Assembly: GCA_018350325.1 (NCBI GenBank)
Contig: JAEVLN010000003.1
Location: 703,985 to 767,984, forward strand
Direction of reading: 5' to 3'
From: Globodera rostochiensis
Lineage: Eukaryota > Nematoda > Chromadorea > Rhabditida > Heteroderidae
Length of the DNA stretch: 64,000 bases
Below, piece by piece: positions 44,901 through 56,484 of the stretch (the first letter of the stretch is position 1; the number at the start of each line of letters is the position of its first letter). The notes below the pieces were generated by a model. The model saw only the letters and a list, made by a program, of their open reading frames with translations, was not told where the DNA came from and made no database searches. The position numbers and the translations under genes are program-made.

Positions 44901-47500
44901 CGACAAATTTGCTCAGTCGCTGTGATCGCAACGCTTATTGAACGGTCCGCGATACCACCTAAATTAGGGGAAAAAACAAACTAGAATTTATAACGGTCAA
45001 AATTACCGATAAGCTCTCTAATTGCATGAATGACTGCAGTTTTGCATATCATCTTAAGCTGTGGTTGCATTTGAAAGAGTAGCAGATGCTGCGGAATAGC
45101 GATGTTTTGCAAAAGTCCTTAAAAATTTAAATAAATGCCAGTGAAACGGCAAAGTCCGACCAGCTTGAGTGTAGAAGGCGTTGTCCGCGTAATTGAAGGT
45201 CGGCAGCGTCTGATGGGACTGTTGAAATTGCTGTTTCGATGTTTGCAATGATGCAATTTGTTGCTGTTGTTGAGCCAGTGAGGCGCCAGGACCAAGTCCA
45301 GCGGGCGAATCCTTTCTGGAGATGCTCAATGCGGTGAGCATGTTCGATAAGTCGCTCTGCGTATAATCGGTGCTGTGCATCTCTGCGGAAATCCCAGCCC
45401 CGATTGACGGGGGAAGTGGCATATTAGACGCGAACTGATGTTGAGACAAAATCGGAGAGGGCCCATCGTGCTTGACTGGCGGTACAAGTTGAGGCTTAAA
45501 AACAAAAAACGGTAAAAGGCTGATTTAACATTGGCATTACCAAACGTCGCTGTTCCTTCAGATAGCTTCCAACCTCGATGCTTCTCAAGTCGACGTTCAG
45601 CTCCTTGCAGAGCACTTCAATTTCAAAACGCAAATTCAACTTCAAGTCGGGTTCATTATGTAGTTCCGCTAGCACTTTCAGAAGTGCGTAAATCCAGCCA
45701 CAGCGTGGACCGAACAGCTGACTTTTGGCGCTCGAAGTGATACATTTGACCACAAACGGAACGACGTAAAGCAGCTCCTGTTGTCCGTTGTAGAAGGCTC
45801 CAAAAAGTAAATATTTCAGGTCCAAGTCCTTGCTCAAAATTGGACGGTCCCGTCCGATGGTTATGATGCCCAGCCAATGGCCCAAATTCTTCAGCAATTG
45901 ACGATCACCAAAGTTCGAGACGGCCTGTCGTTTGTCACTTTGGAGAAGGATGTTGATGTTGCGATATGTCTCTTTTTTGGTGTAACTGTCCAATGAGCTG
46001 TTGTTGATCAACATCAGAAAGCTGTTGTAGAGTTGTTGGAAATTGTGTTCCACGGTGACGCGCTTCATGACGAGATATTGTGCAAACCATTGTAAAAAAT
46101 CTTCGCTGTTGTCACGAATCAAATCGTTCAATTCTTGGGTCTAAAAATTGTTTTTTTTTTGGTTTCGTACAGTTTTTTATTTAAGACACGAACCTTATCC
46201 ATCAAGTTGTTGGTGGACAAATTATTGCAAATAAATGCAACCTTCTCAAAAACCGTCTGGGATGGCTGTTTCACTTGAATACCTTCACGTTCGGTTGCAG
46301 AAATGAGCGTGTCCACATTGGTGACATTCAGAATTGAGTTCCCCTAAAAATTGACTTAACTAATTGTTCAAAAATCTCAATTTTTTCTACCGAGCTTGTC
46401 CCTCTCGGCGCAGAAAAAAATTTAATGTTGCTAGCGATGCCGACGGACGTCATAGGAATTTGAGTTGGCACAAGCGGGACGCTAAAGTCACCGGCGGGAA
46501 GGAAGAACGGCTGCTGTTGGTTGGCCGACCAAAGGCCGATGTCGTGCTCCGTTGTGTGACTGATTGGCAATTGGCCGAGTAAGCCGGCATTGACAAAGTC
46601 TCTGAGCCCCGGCGGAATTCGGCTGTAGCTGTTCGTGCTGGCGACCATGTGACACACTTTCGGGTACTTATAAAGGCACGCGCGACAGGCATTGAGTGCC
46701 ACAATGCCAAAGGTCCAAAGCATACTCCCGGGTTCGTCATTTAGTGATTCAATCACACGTCGGATGGCAGTTGCAAATTGAATATTCCTTAACGAATTGG
46801 GTAAGCCTAAGCATAAACGGAATCATTAAATTCTAATGACCAACAATTATAATTATCTATCTAAAAATGAAACGTACAAAACAATGCCTTCACGGATGAT
46901 GCCCCCATAAACTTCAGCCATTGTTCGGAGCTCTCGTTCTGGATATTCTCGAAAAAAACGATACTCATCAAAAAGATTCTTTACGACACAAAGCAGCAAT
47001 TCCTGGTAAATGTTGCAGCCTATGTCCAACAGTTTGGCATCAATCAATCACTTACGCGTTCCTTGATGTTTCCAGAATGCCGAAAACCTTTTAGCTTGAC
47101 GATAAAATCGTTGACTGACATACGACCATTCGGAGCATAAATCTAAACAAAAAGAAGCGTAGGCCGCCAGTCCAAGCGTTGACGGCCCACCTGCTGAAAA
47201 TACGAATTTGCTTCTTCCTGTATATCTTCACTGAACACTGCATTTGTTAAGTCGTCTAAACATGTAGGGTGGTTATGAATTATGGCCCGGAAATATGTGC
47301 GAAACCCCTAAATATTTGTTAAAACCAAAAAAAATGCCGAAATGTGCCAAAAATCGCTTCCAGGTGAAAAAGAATCTCGAGTCGTCTCTTCTACCTCCAA
47401 ATTCGATAGGCTGATTGCTTGGACTTGTAGAAGGTATTTGGGAGGAAGTAAGGCGAAATTCATGATAATCTGAGCCTGGAGTCGAATGAATGTTGCGCAT
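41931..47500 (-). CDS. CCR4-NOT transcription complex subunit 1 (CNOT1/NOT1), lacking the N-terminal half
   Basis: About 15 minus-strand exons encode the middle and C-terminal parts of CNOT1 in order: MIF4G-type region ([20 protein letters not shown] at about 46900), the following [13 protein letters not shown] and [18 protein letters not shown] helices (45500-46130), the CNOT9-binding DUF3819 region ([20 protein letters not shown], 44760-44860), and the NOT1 C-terminal domain ([16 protein letters not shown], 43050; [15 protein letters not shown], 42455; [19 protein letters not shown], 42300; [15 protein letters not shown], 42080). The final exon (41931-41981) ends QRERPGK. CNOT1 is the scaffold of the main cytoplasmic deadenylase. 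The first supported exon starts at ATG 47500 ([15 protein letters not shown]), equivalent to roughly residue 800 of the human protein; nothing like the N-terminal HEAT region lies upstream. The stretch between the DUF3819 and C-terminal domains is also short and Pro-rich. Confidence 0.93.
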
Positions 47501-48710
47501 AATTTGTTGTTGGTCGCGTTGGTGTTGAAACAATGTGAACACTTTTTAGCGACCTTGAAAAAATTGATTTTTTCAAGAAATCTTAGATGTTGAAATCATA
47601 GATTAGATGATGTGATATGATAAATCTGATGGCATATTCGTGATCAGCGACCTCGATAACCACCGAGTACCTCTCAGAATTGCTTAAAACCTCCATTAAC
47701 ACAACAACAAAAAAACGGGACCAATGTAAGACAGGATTACCGTGTTTGCTATAATATCGATGAAATGTTTGATTTATTGGGACTTTAAGTAAGAAAATGG
47801 TACATGACAAACATATTTAAAATATTCAAAAGCAGGTGCATAAGCAAACAGATCAATACGGAACTCAATCCCGACTCCTGCTTCGTAACAACGCAGTTTT
47901 AAAAAGGCAGAACACTTTGGGAACTCGCGCTCGGCAAACAAAAAAAGCGGGAACGGGAATCCCGTACTTTTCCCCGCGGGAATCCTTTTCCCGCCGATCT
48001 CTTGTACACGTTAGGGTTGTTCCCGGGCGGGGAAACCCGGGGATCCGTGACCATTCTCATCCCCGACCCCGTTCCCCGGTTTGTACACATAGAACACACT
48101 TTGGATCCACTCCAGCAGCACAGCAGACAAATTATCGGGCAAAACGCCAAATTTACATCATTTTACGACAAGTTTAAAGATATAACGAAGAATACCCATG
48201 CTCGACAATGTCCGTTTGTGCTTTGTCCGATTTTTGCCTACCGGGCCGTTTGTCCAATTTAAGTGATCGATCGGAAGGACATTTTGTCAACTACGAAATA
48301 CGAGACATTGTCTAACACTGTCTGACTGTCATCGCAAAGCATAATAAAAGTTCTCTTTGCTTTTTTCTGTACTATTTCCTGCTCTAGTCAGTGCCTTTCT
48401 CTAGTTTCTGCACTATTTTCATGCCTCCTGTTTCCATTCTATCCTTTTGGTTTCCAAAGTGTTCAATCCGCACTTTTCTCGTACGCTATGACGCGTCGCG
48501 ACGCCTTTTCTCTGCCTCTCGGACCTTTATTTATTTTTGCAAACATTTCCTTTTTTTACATCGATATCGATGTAAAACCTGCCGTTTTTTAATGTTTTCC
48601 ACATTTTTCATTCCCCCAAAATATATTTTGTTTCATTGTATTGCATTCTCATGAAATGGCATTTTTTTAAAGGAAATTTGTAATCAATTTGACAACTATT
48701 CTCTGAATAC
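47501..48710. other. Spacer with CGGGAA/CCCGG self-similar repeat
   Basis: Between the CNOT1 5' end and the COMM gene. At 47930-48085 the sequence is built from GCGGGAACGGGAATCCCG-like words and their complements; at 48195-48320 from TGTCCGTTTGTG/TTGTCCGA words. A minus ORF at 47583-47810 has no recognisable similarity to NOT1 or others. Confidence 0.5.
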
Positions 48711-48712
48711 AG

Positions 48713-49890
48713 ATGGATCAACAACTGTTTGAACGGCTTAAACAGCTCAACAACATTTCGTTACACCAAATTGGCGGCGACTTGACCGCTCCGGCTGTTG
48801 GCGATGCGTGTCGGACTTTGTTGCGCGCGCTGTCCGGCGATGCGTCGGCGGGGGACGAAGCGAAAAGTGAGGAAACATAATGCCAATTTTTGCCTACGGC
48901 ATTTTTTCAAAAAATCTCTAAAGGAAAATAATATATTTAAATCGAAAAATGAAATTTTGAAATGAAAGTTTTTAATGTCTATTTGGTGCTTTTTTGGCTT
49001 ATTTGGGGGTTTTGTGCCTTTTTTAAAAACAATTCCGTGCTTATTTCCTAGCTTTACTTATAGGAATTTGCTCTGAACCTTTTGCCAATGCCATACATTC
49101 GGTTGCCAGCGATTGTCTCCGTCTTGGCATTGGTCCTGACGAATTGAGCAGGGAAATTGAGTCAAATGCTGCGCTTGTGGACAATGGACTTTTGAACGCG
49201 TTTTTGGATGCTTACGGGGTAAAACAATTATGAATTATGACCTGAGCCATTCAAAATTCCGCTTTTAATGTTTAGGAGTTTCAATAAAATTTCGGTATTA
49301 TATCAAAATGTTTTTTTTTGAATTTAGGCAAATTTCGATGCACTTAAAATGGCTGTGCTCAAATCAACAGATTCTGCTGCTGTTTATCCAAAAGTGGTCG
49401 GCATGGACTGGAGCATTTTAAGCGTCGTTGAAGTAGCCCTTTGAGCTGTTAAAATTTAAATTTAAATTAATTTTTATTTTACTTTTGCTTTTCAGTCAAC
49501 GGAAGGGGCCGAAATTGAGGAGCCATTGGCAGAAATTGCGTTCAAGACAATTTCACCGCCGGGGGCGTCAGCATCAGCGGCGGAGGAATTGTTTAAATTT
49601 GTGTGCAACAAAAATCAACTCCAAGTGCGTCGGTTCTTTCGTTTGGTTGGCTTCTGGACAATCCGTCCATTAGACCTTCTGTCGGAGTGGACAATCCGTC
49701 GAAAAACGATTTCCACTTAAGGATTTGTTGGGACGCCCCTTACATTTTTTGGTTTTGCTAATTTTTCTTAAACTTAGTCATTTTTAAATTTTATTTTTGG
49801 TACAATGGAGAACCGTTTTTTCAGGATTTCCAATGGAAAGTGAAGGAAGCATGTAACTTTGTTCAGAAATTGGCGGCAAAGGAAAATTGA
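48713..49890 (+). CDS. COMM domain-containing protein
   Basis: Five exons (48713-48866, 49064-49218, 49328-49432, 49496-49624, 49825-49890) give 202 residues, the usual COMMD size. The N-terminal half is an all-helical HN domain (LNAFLDAYGANFDALKMAVL). The C-terminal COMM domain begins VVGMDWSILSVVES and ends with the hallmark CNKNQLQDFQWKVKEACNFV. COMMD proteins assemble into the Commander complex with CCDC22/CCDC93 for endosomal recycling. Which paralogue this is cannot be settled by eye; length and the final helix recall COMMD3. The ATG is immediately preceded by an acceptor (ctgaatacag), so the message is probably trans-spliced with no leader of its own. Confidence 0.8.
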
Positions 49891-50127
49891 ATGAATGATC
49901 AACACAACGCCAATTCGCCCCTTCGGGGAATTCTAACATTCCTGGCATTTTAAATAATAAAATAACAAGTTATTTTAAATAAATATTTGATTACTAGCAG
50001 TGTTTAAAACTTTGCTGAATTTGAATACACCGAAATAAACTTTCAGAAAAAAAATCAAAAAGTCAATTGAAAAATTGGAAAGCAAAGTGAATTAAGAAAA
50101 TGTTTTGATCACCAAAGAAAAAATCAT

Positions 50128-51188
50128 CTAAATTACACCGTCAGTGTCGAATAGAAATTCCGGCCCAAAGTTTGCTTCAATTCTGGTGCCACCGCGATTC
50201 ATCGAAACGCATGGCCATAAATAATCGACCGGGGCGACAAACAAATTGGCAGTGTCTGTAAGAACAAATATAAATAATACAAATAAATAAAAGCATTAAA
50301 ATTTAGTTGATTCTTAAAAATGAATTGCCTTTAATTTTAGTTTTTTCTTCCTCACCCAAAAGCTGTCCATTGTGTGTGTAAATTATTTGGCGAGTCGTCA
50401 AATTGAGGCCGCATCCGACGATGTCGTCGACAACAAACGGGGGGTTTCCCTCAATGATCCCATCGCCCTCGACCCCAACAAAAGTGCCCCAAAAAGTGCC
50501 ATCATTGTCGTATGCATAGGTGCCTTGGTGGAAGCCAACGCGTCGGTCCACCGGCATGTGCGTCGTCGCAAGTCCAATGAAAACACGGCTAAATTTTTTG
50601 TTTTTAAAGGAAAAATGTTCTAAAGCATTTCGGCTCGACTATTTATTTGTTACCCAAAGTTGTCCAGTGCTAATATTTCCACTTCGTAGTAAAAAATGCC
50701 GAAATTCCCATTTGGTATTGGCTGTTCAGCAAAGACAGAGCGCCAAACTAAAATTAGCTGATTCATGTGAACTTTTTATTAGATTTAACGGTAAGAAAAC
50801 TCCAGGAACGGACAATTCAAATTGCCGATAGGCGCCGCCAAGAAATTTTAAGGGCTTTTTGTGATAAATTGGTCCAAAATGTTTTATTTTTGAAATACTT
50901 GGCAAGGAATTATTTCCGGAACGGGAATTTCAGATTTAACGGGACGGAATTCCCGTGTTTTCCATTCCCGTTAACATTCCGCTGGGCAAAGACGGGGGGA
51001 TCCGGGATCCAACTTTTCCCGCGGGAATCGTTCCCGTCGACCTCTGATCTTCACAGCATTTTTTAAATCAAATCATTTTAACAAATATGCTCACCGCTGT
51101 GAAAGCCTTCAACTTGGACTGTGAGGCGATCCTCGCCCAGTGTGAGCAATTGGTGGCGTTGAAAATAATTCCAACAGTTTAGATCCAT
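50128..51188 (-). CDS. SPRY-domain protein (RanBP9/SPRYSEC type), no signal peptide
   Basis: Four main exons. The first (51095-51188) starts [20 protein letters not shown], the second begins [20 protein letters not shown], the third holds [20 protein letters not shown] and [20 protein letters not shown], and the last ends [11 protein letters not shown] before TAG at 50128-50130. The NCW...WRSVFA lead and [13 protein letters not shown] core are characteristic of the SPRY proteins that are greatly expanded in cyst nematodes, where many are secreted effectors. This one starts directly with the domain after an acceptor (gaattttag) and shows no signal peptide, so a cytosolic adaptor role (substrate binding, as in RanBP9) is as likely as an effector. 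An extra 5' exon with a signal peptide cannot be excluded. Confidence 0.85.
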
Positions 51189-54100
51189 TTCTAAAATTCG
51201 GAAAACCTCGTTAAAATGTTTGAAAAGTTTTGCAAAAAAGGAAATACGAGTTCTAAAAGCTTTTCTAGAAAGAAATATTTAAACCAGGGTTGCTGCCCGA
51301 CCCTTTAAGGATGCTTAAGTCACGGGTGGGATTCTCGAGGAGTCGGGGGGTTTTTCAGGGGCGTCGGAGAACAGCCCAAATTTAAACTTTTGTTATTTCT
51401 ACCTTTGATCCTTGCAAACTTTTATTAATACATATATTAACTTACAACGGTAAAAATATTAAGGTGGGCAATAAATGCATAAATACACAGTGAACAAAAA
51501 TAAGTTAAATGATATATTTGCAACCGAAATTAAAAAATGGTGGTATTTTTTTGAAGCTTTTTAGGAATGGAAGAAGCGGCGGTGCCGATCACCGGGAAAA
51601 TTAAAAAAAAATTAAACAATATTTGTTAAGAAAATGGCTCTATATTTTAGAAATGTGGATAAATAAAAATAATACGCTTAATATATTGTTAATTTTGGAC
51701 ATTTTTAAGCAAAAATTCCGAAAAAATTCAAAATGAATGTTTTGAAAGGTTAAGGAAGGAATGGAATGAACGAACGGATGCACGGCTCATCTCCCCTTCA
51801 TTCATCCCCAAATGCTCTCTCCCCACACGTACACACTCAATTCAATTTAACGCTCACATAAATACATATATTTATTTGCCCTGCTCACAAATCAGCGGCC
51901 AACAACCATTGTCCCTCCCATATACTGACGGCCGATGGTTGGGGGAGTAATTCAAAATATTTTTGTTTTTTTATTGTTGTAATTATTCTAAGCGCCATTC
52001 AAACTTTTTGGAAAACATAAAAACATTGGATCCATAATTTTAAAATTTAAAAAAAAATGGGCCTCGTGCTCAGTTCGTTGGTTTGTTTGATGCTGGTGCC
52101 AAGCTCCTCGCTGAGTCGGTCACGCTGTTTCTGCAGTTCGACCATATTGGAGCCGAATAAATGCCGCCGTTGATGAACAGCTCGGCATTTCTAACATCGT
52201 GGTTTTCAATTTGTTTTCTCAAAAAAGAATTTTCAAATTGCGTGAAAAAAGTCCATATTTTTGCTTGTCTCGCCAACTCTTCAGACCGAAGTTCATGAGG
52301 CCAGGGGTGCAGTAACGACGCACAAGAGCCGATATTTTTAGTATTTTTGGATGAACATCTGGCCGAACTTTGCCCACCCCCCCCCATTTTCCCGACAAAA
52401 ACCAGCTAAATTTTCACCAAAATAACGATAACCCAAACCACAAAAGCTTTTGCATCGTTGCTGTCAAAAAACTTGTAAAAGGCATACAGAACCATTTAAA
52501 TTTTGAAGTAAAAATAAGCAGATTTCCCGAAGAACCTCCTTGCCCACCAATCGACAAATTGCAATTCGGGTCCACTTTAAAAACAAAGCTCGATGAAATT
52601 CCCAAATTCTGCATGAAGCAAACATGGTCCGTCTTAACAAAATGCGTCCCAGTATCGCCAATTTTCCGTTTTTAAAGGCGTGCCCAGGTTAACCCGGACT
52701 AGCCGGATCCGATCCGGTTGTCATTAATTCTGGAATCCGGATCCATTGCAAAAATACCGGTTTCTAATACTAAAAGTGCGGTCGGGTTCGTTTCGGCGCG
52801 ACCAGTTTGGCGCGATTTTTTCGGCTCGATCTCGTTTCGGCGCTCAGCGCGCAGTTCGGCGCCCAACAAAAATTCATTTTGACGCAGACGAATCATCTTA
52901 AGAAAAAAATTTTTTAATTAAAATTACTTACTTCAATTCTATTTCCTAATGTTCTAGCATGCATATCAAGACTTAAAGCTGATCTTTTAAACATCCGAAC
53001 AAGCTTTTTATTAAAATACAACAGTAATAAATATCAAATATTAAATAACAATAATCGATCACGCGCTGGGGAAACGTTAGAGATTTAGGGGTTCGTTAGA
53101 CTGAAGCTAGGACAATCCGACAGTGCCCAATCCGTCAGAGGACAATCCGCCAGTGAAGGACAATCCGTCAAAGGACAATCCGTCAGAAATTTTTCTTTTT
53201 AAAAAACAATTTAACTAAGTTTTTGGAGGAGAAATTGTGCCTACATGTTTCGTTTGTCGAACCAGCGTCCCACACCCGCGGGACTGCAGCGCACAGAAAA
53301 CATTTGCGTCATAATTGACAAGTCCAATCCAAAAAACGGTGCGCGTTGAACCATGTGCTGTCGTCATTTTGTTAACGCTGCATTTACGTGCGAAAATTGC
53401 CGCTGGCGTTATTGGAAATTGGCTAAATATTTTTTTAGGGAATTTTTTTCGAGAAATTCTGAATATTGTTCCTTAATTTGACGATTTTTATACCCAAAAT
53501 TTTTAAAATTTAGTCTGATTTAACTATATTTTAATGAGTAGTTTTTCAAATATCTCAATTCACTCGTTTCAATTTGTACAAAATCCGACATCCAACCAAA
53601 TAGTAAATGCCCGGGGGCGCAAATCTGCTCGAGGACCGGTTTCCTGAACTGCCCCGGGCATGCATGGCGTGTGACCGGGAACGCTGTCTCTAGCAGATTT
53701 GAGGAATTTTGGAAAAAATTTTTTTGAAAAATTTGAAAATTTTTTTTTCATTTTTTGAGCAATGCATAAAGTAAGACTTTCAATTTTAGGAAGATTTTAA
53801 ATTTTAAAATATTTTTTTTTGTTATAAATATGAATTTGGTTTATTATACATTTTATTTGTAATGGTTTACATTTTTTGAGACTTTTAGTTTCCTTATTCA
53901 TTTGACAGAATAAGTACTCACGCTTCGCACCACGTGAAGGTAGTCTCTTTAGCGAAGCATCCCCCCCCCCCTCCTTTTCAAAAATTTAAGTCACAATTTG
54001 TAAATTGTTAGCCGCAGGTCTATGCATTGTTTTTTGCAACAAATATAAATGATATATTACACGCAATTTTAAAACACTTTAAACAAAGAAACAAATTTAT

Positions 54101-54741
54101 AACAAACAAACAAACAAATAAAAAAAAGGCAGGTTACTAAATCCTTTGGCTATAGACATATTTTTGAAACAACTATATAAAAAAAGGCCGGCTACACTCT
54201 AGGGGATGCGAACACCACCCTAGAGTGTGGCCAGGATTAGTAACCGGACTTTAAACAACATGGAAAAATGGCCAGCCCAACCAACCATCGGCAATAGGTC
54301 CAACCCGTTTGGTCGTCCAAATTCACGCCACTCCGTCTTCATCTCCACATCGACCACCGCGCCTAAAAAAGGGATTTCCCGCCAAAACCCAAATAAATTC
54401 TTATCAATAAGGAATTTTGTCAACCCATTAAAATTGAACCAATTATTTTTATCTTGTTTCAACGCGTTGCTTTTTAAGGAGAGTTGGCGACCGGTGTTTT
54501 AAAACCCGGAACCGAACTGGGAAATTCCCTTTCGGGACAAATAGACAAAACAAAAAAAGGCAAAAATGATTTATAAATTGGACCATATAAAAGTTATGAA
54601 AATTTTTTAAAATCTGGATCAAAATTTCAGTGCACAACGGGAAAAAATTGCCAATTCAGTACTAATCAAGGTCCCCGCCAACTCGACTTTTAATCTCCTG
54701 TTAAAATATGAAATTGCTATAAAACATAATCTTACCACACC
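51189..54741. other. Repeat-rich spacer
   Basis: Contains self-similar patches at 52686-52770 (CCGGATCC words) and 52785-52870 (TTCGGCGC words), a GGACAATCCGTCAG tandem patch at 53110-53190, a dispersed repeat (53366-53664), and a hairpin CACTCTAGG...CCTAGAGTG at 54193-54221. A minus-strand 33-codon ORF at 52047-52145 (MVELQKQRDRLSEELGTSIK) looks like a coiled-coil exon fragment, without further support. Otherwise AT-rich. Confidence 0.5.
53366..53664 (+). repeat. Dispersed repeat, copy A
   Basis: About 295 bases, from ATTTTGTTAACGCTGCATTT to CCTGAACTGCCC, recur at 60485-60776 with a few substitutions and a homopolymer change. Non-coding. The copy ends in an ATGCCCGGGG...CCCCGGGCAT inverted pair. 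Confidence 0.92.
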
Positions 54742-55664
54742 CTAGTTCTGCAAGTGCGCCCCTATCGGCGGCCCAAGGACACTTAAGCCAAAAGATGTTT
54801 TATTTTTCAAAAAATAGGTTACGCACGCAATCAGCTGTTGTCTGTTCATTGTCCGCTGCTGGAGAAGTGTGACGGCCAGCTAAATCAACAAAAGGCACCA
54901 CTTTTTAAAAATGTCGAACATTTACATGTTCAAGCAACTGCCTTGTCAGAGGCTGGCTGAATCCAACCAGGACTCTTTCTTTTGCTGTTTCCAGCAAAAC
55001 AAGAATCCGATGGTGGATCTCGTTGTTGATTGGCAGCTGAGCTGCTGACACAAATGGCACCGATGGTTCGTTGAGACCTTCAAGGCTGTACGCCTTAAAA
55101 GTTAGTTTAGATTGAACTACGAGCAAATGGATTAATCAAATTTTTCGATTGGGAGTGAAAAATATATTTAAAAATACCGAAAGCAAAGAATTAGGTTTAT
55201 TTATGCCCATATGATGGTTTAACTAACCAATGTGTGGGCGAGCTTCCGCGCTTTCACAGCATCGTCCCCCGCCAGCAGAATGGTCTCATGGCAGATTTGC
55301 TCTGCCATTGCACCACCTGACAATATCAATATTTTATAATATTATTGCGTTAAAATTAATTTTAGTTAAAAGCCATTTTAATAATTTTGCTGTATTTAAG
55401 CTCACCAACAGTCCCGACCAGACGCGCAAACATTTGGGCTCGTGTGTACAACGGCCTTATGGCAATGTTCGTACAACCGAGGCTTATCCCCCGCCCGACT
55501 ATAGTGACCTAAATTCTTTTTTTCTTCCCAACTCAGATAATTGATCTCACGTCTGTCACTGGGTCGGCCTGTTCCATAAGCCAATATGACAAGACATGGC
55601 CTGCCTCGTGAGTGGCCGTGCGCCTTAAAAGGCTGGGCTGCTGGTCGTCACCGGGGATGGCCCG
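54742..55664 (-). CDS. M41 peptidase (m-AAA/paraplegin-AFG3-YME1 type), C-terminal part only
   Basis: Five minus-strand exons encode the zinc peptidase region of a mitochondrial FtsH-family protease: RRTATHEAGHVLSYWLMEQA with the HEAGH zinc motif (about 55600), TIVGRGISLG, YTRAQMFARLVGTVGG, GAMAEQICHETILLAGDDAV, then AYSLEGLNEPSVPF, NNEIHHRILVLLETAKERVL and the last helix LAVTLLQQRTMNRQQLIACV before TAG at 54742-54744. An Asp suited to be the third zinc ligand is present in LAGDDAVKARK. The AAA ATPase half that should precede HEAGH by 300 residues is absent: upstream on this strand come a pol III repeat and then a serpin remnant. It is either a detached 3' gene fragment or a gene whose 5' exons were lost or misplaced. 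Exon borders and frames remain intact. Confidence 0.75.
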
Positions 55665-55797
55665 CTAAACAAATGACTAACAATTTTTGCAATATATAAA
55701 ATTTCGTTTAAAAATAGAATTCAAAAACAAATTAATTTTTAACTATATTTTTTAAAAGACAGTGATAACCAAAGATGCGCGTGCATGGGCGGTCCAA

Positions 55798-56425
55798 AAT
55801 GGGCGAATTCGTATCCGGTGAATCGTTGAGCCTAGGCGGCTGCGATTCCCTCACGGCTCGAGTGCCGAGATGGCAGAGAGACCGGTCTTCGGAAGGCCGG
55901 GGATGTGATAAATTGGGCTCTCAATAGAGCCGAGACGGCTGAGAGAGTTCCCCTCGCCCCTGAGATAAGGGAGGGGAGGGTGCAGAGAAAAGGATGCCTG
56001 CGTAGCTCAATGGTTAGAGCTGCCCACGGAAAGGGAAGATGTGGGTTCAAGTCCCACCGCGGGTTGATCTTTTGCACCTCCGCCGCCCATCGTATTTATT
56101 ACGTGGCGCTCCCGGGTGGATGGGCGAATTCGCATCCGGTGAATCGTTGAGCCTAGGCGGCTGCGATTCCCTCACGGCTCGAGTGCCGAGATGGCAAAGA
56201 GACCGGTCTTCGAAAGGTCGGGGAAGTGATAAATTGGGCTCTTAATAGAGCCGAGACGGCTGAGAGAGTTCCCCTCGCCCCTGAGATAAGGGAGGGGAGG
56301 GTGCAGAGGAAAGGATGCCTGCGTAGCTCAATGGTTAGAGCTGCCCACGGAAAGGGAAGATGTGGGTTCAAGTCCCACCGCGGGTTGATCTTTTGCACCT
56401 CCGCCGCCCATCGTATTTATTACGA
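55798..56425 (+). repeat. Two tandem 321-bp units with tRNA-like pol III promoter
   Basis: The unit occurs at 55798-56118 and 56119-56425, about 98% identical. Each contains TAGCTCAATGGTTAGAGC (A box) and GGTTCAAGTCC (perfect B box), a GC-rich hairpin arm (CCCCTCGCCCCTGAGATAAGGGAGGGGAGGG-like, 55950-55980) and the tail TTGATCTTTTGCACC. This is the anatomy of a tRNA-derived SINE. Both copies lie between the serpin remnant and the M41 fragment. Confidence 0.75.
55996..56064 (+). ncRNA. tRNA-like domain of repeat unit 1 (second copy 56317-56385)
   Basis: Folds as a 7-bp acceptor stem with two G-U pairs (GCCTGCG/CGCGGGT), a D arm GCTC/GAGC and a T arm GTGGG/CCCAC. The anticodon arm is poor: only three CCC/GGG pairs around ACGGAAA, with C instead of U at position 33. 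I therefore call it a tRNA-derived domain, not a functional tRNA. Confidence 0.55.
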
Positions 56426-56484
56426 AAGTGCCAAAGGTAGTGTGTGAAAATTCAACATATACTTATTAATGAATTGGACCGTAC

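Noticed and set aside
47583..47810. N-terminal CNOT1 exon
   Set aside because: The 75-codon minus-strand ORF shows no match to the helical repeats expected there, and no splice pair connects it in frame to 47500.
55996..56385. Two functional tRNA genes
   Set aside because: A and B boxes are good, but the anticodon arm pairs poorly and position 33 is C instead of U, and the domain is embedded in a 321-bp repeat. Treated as tRNA-derived repeat.
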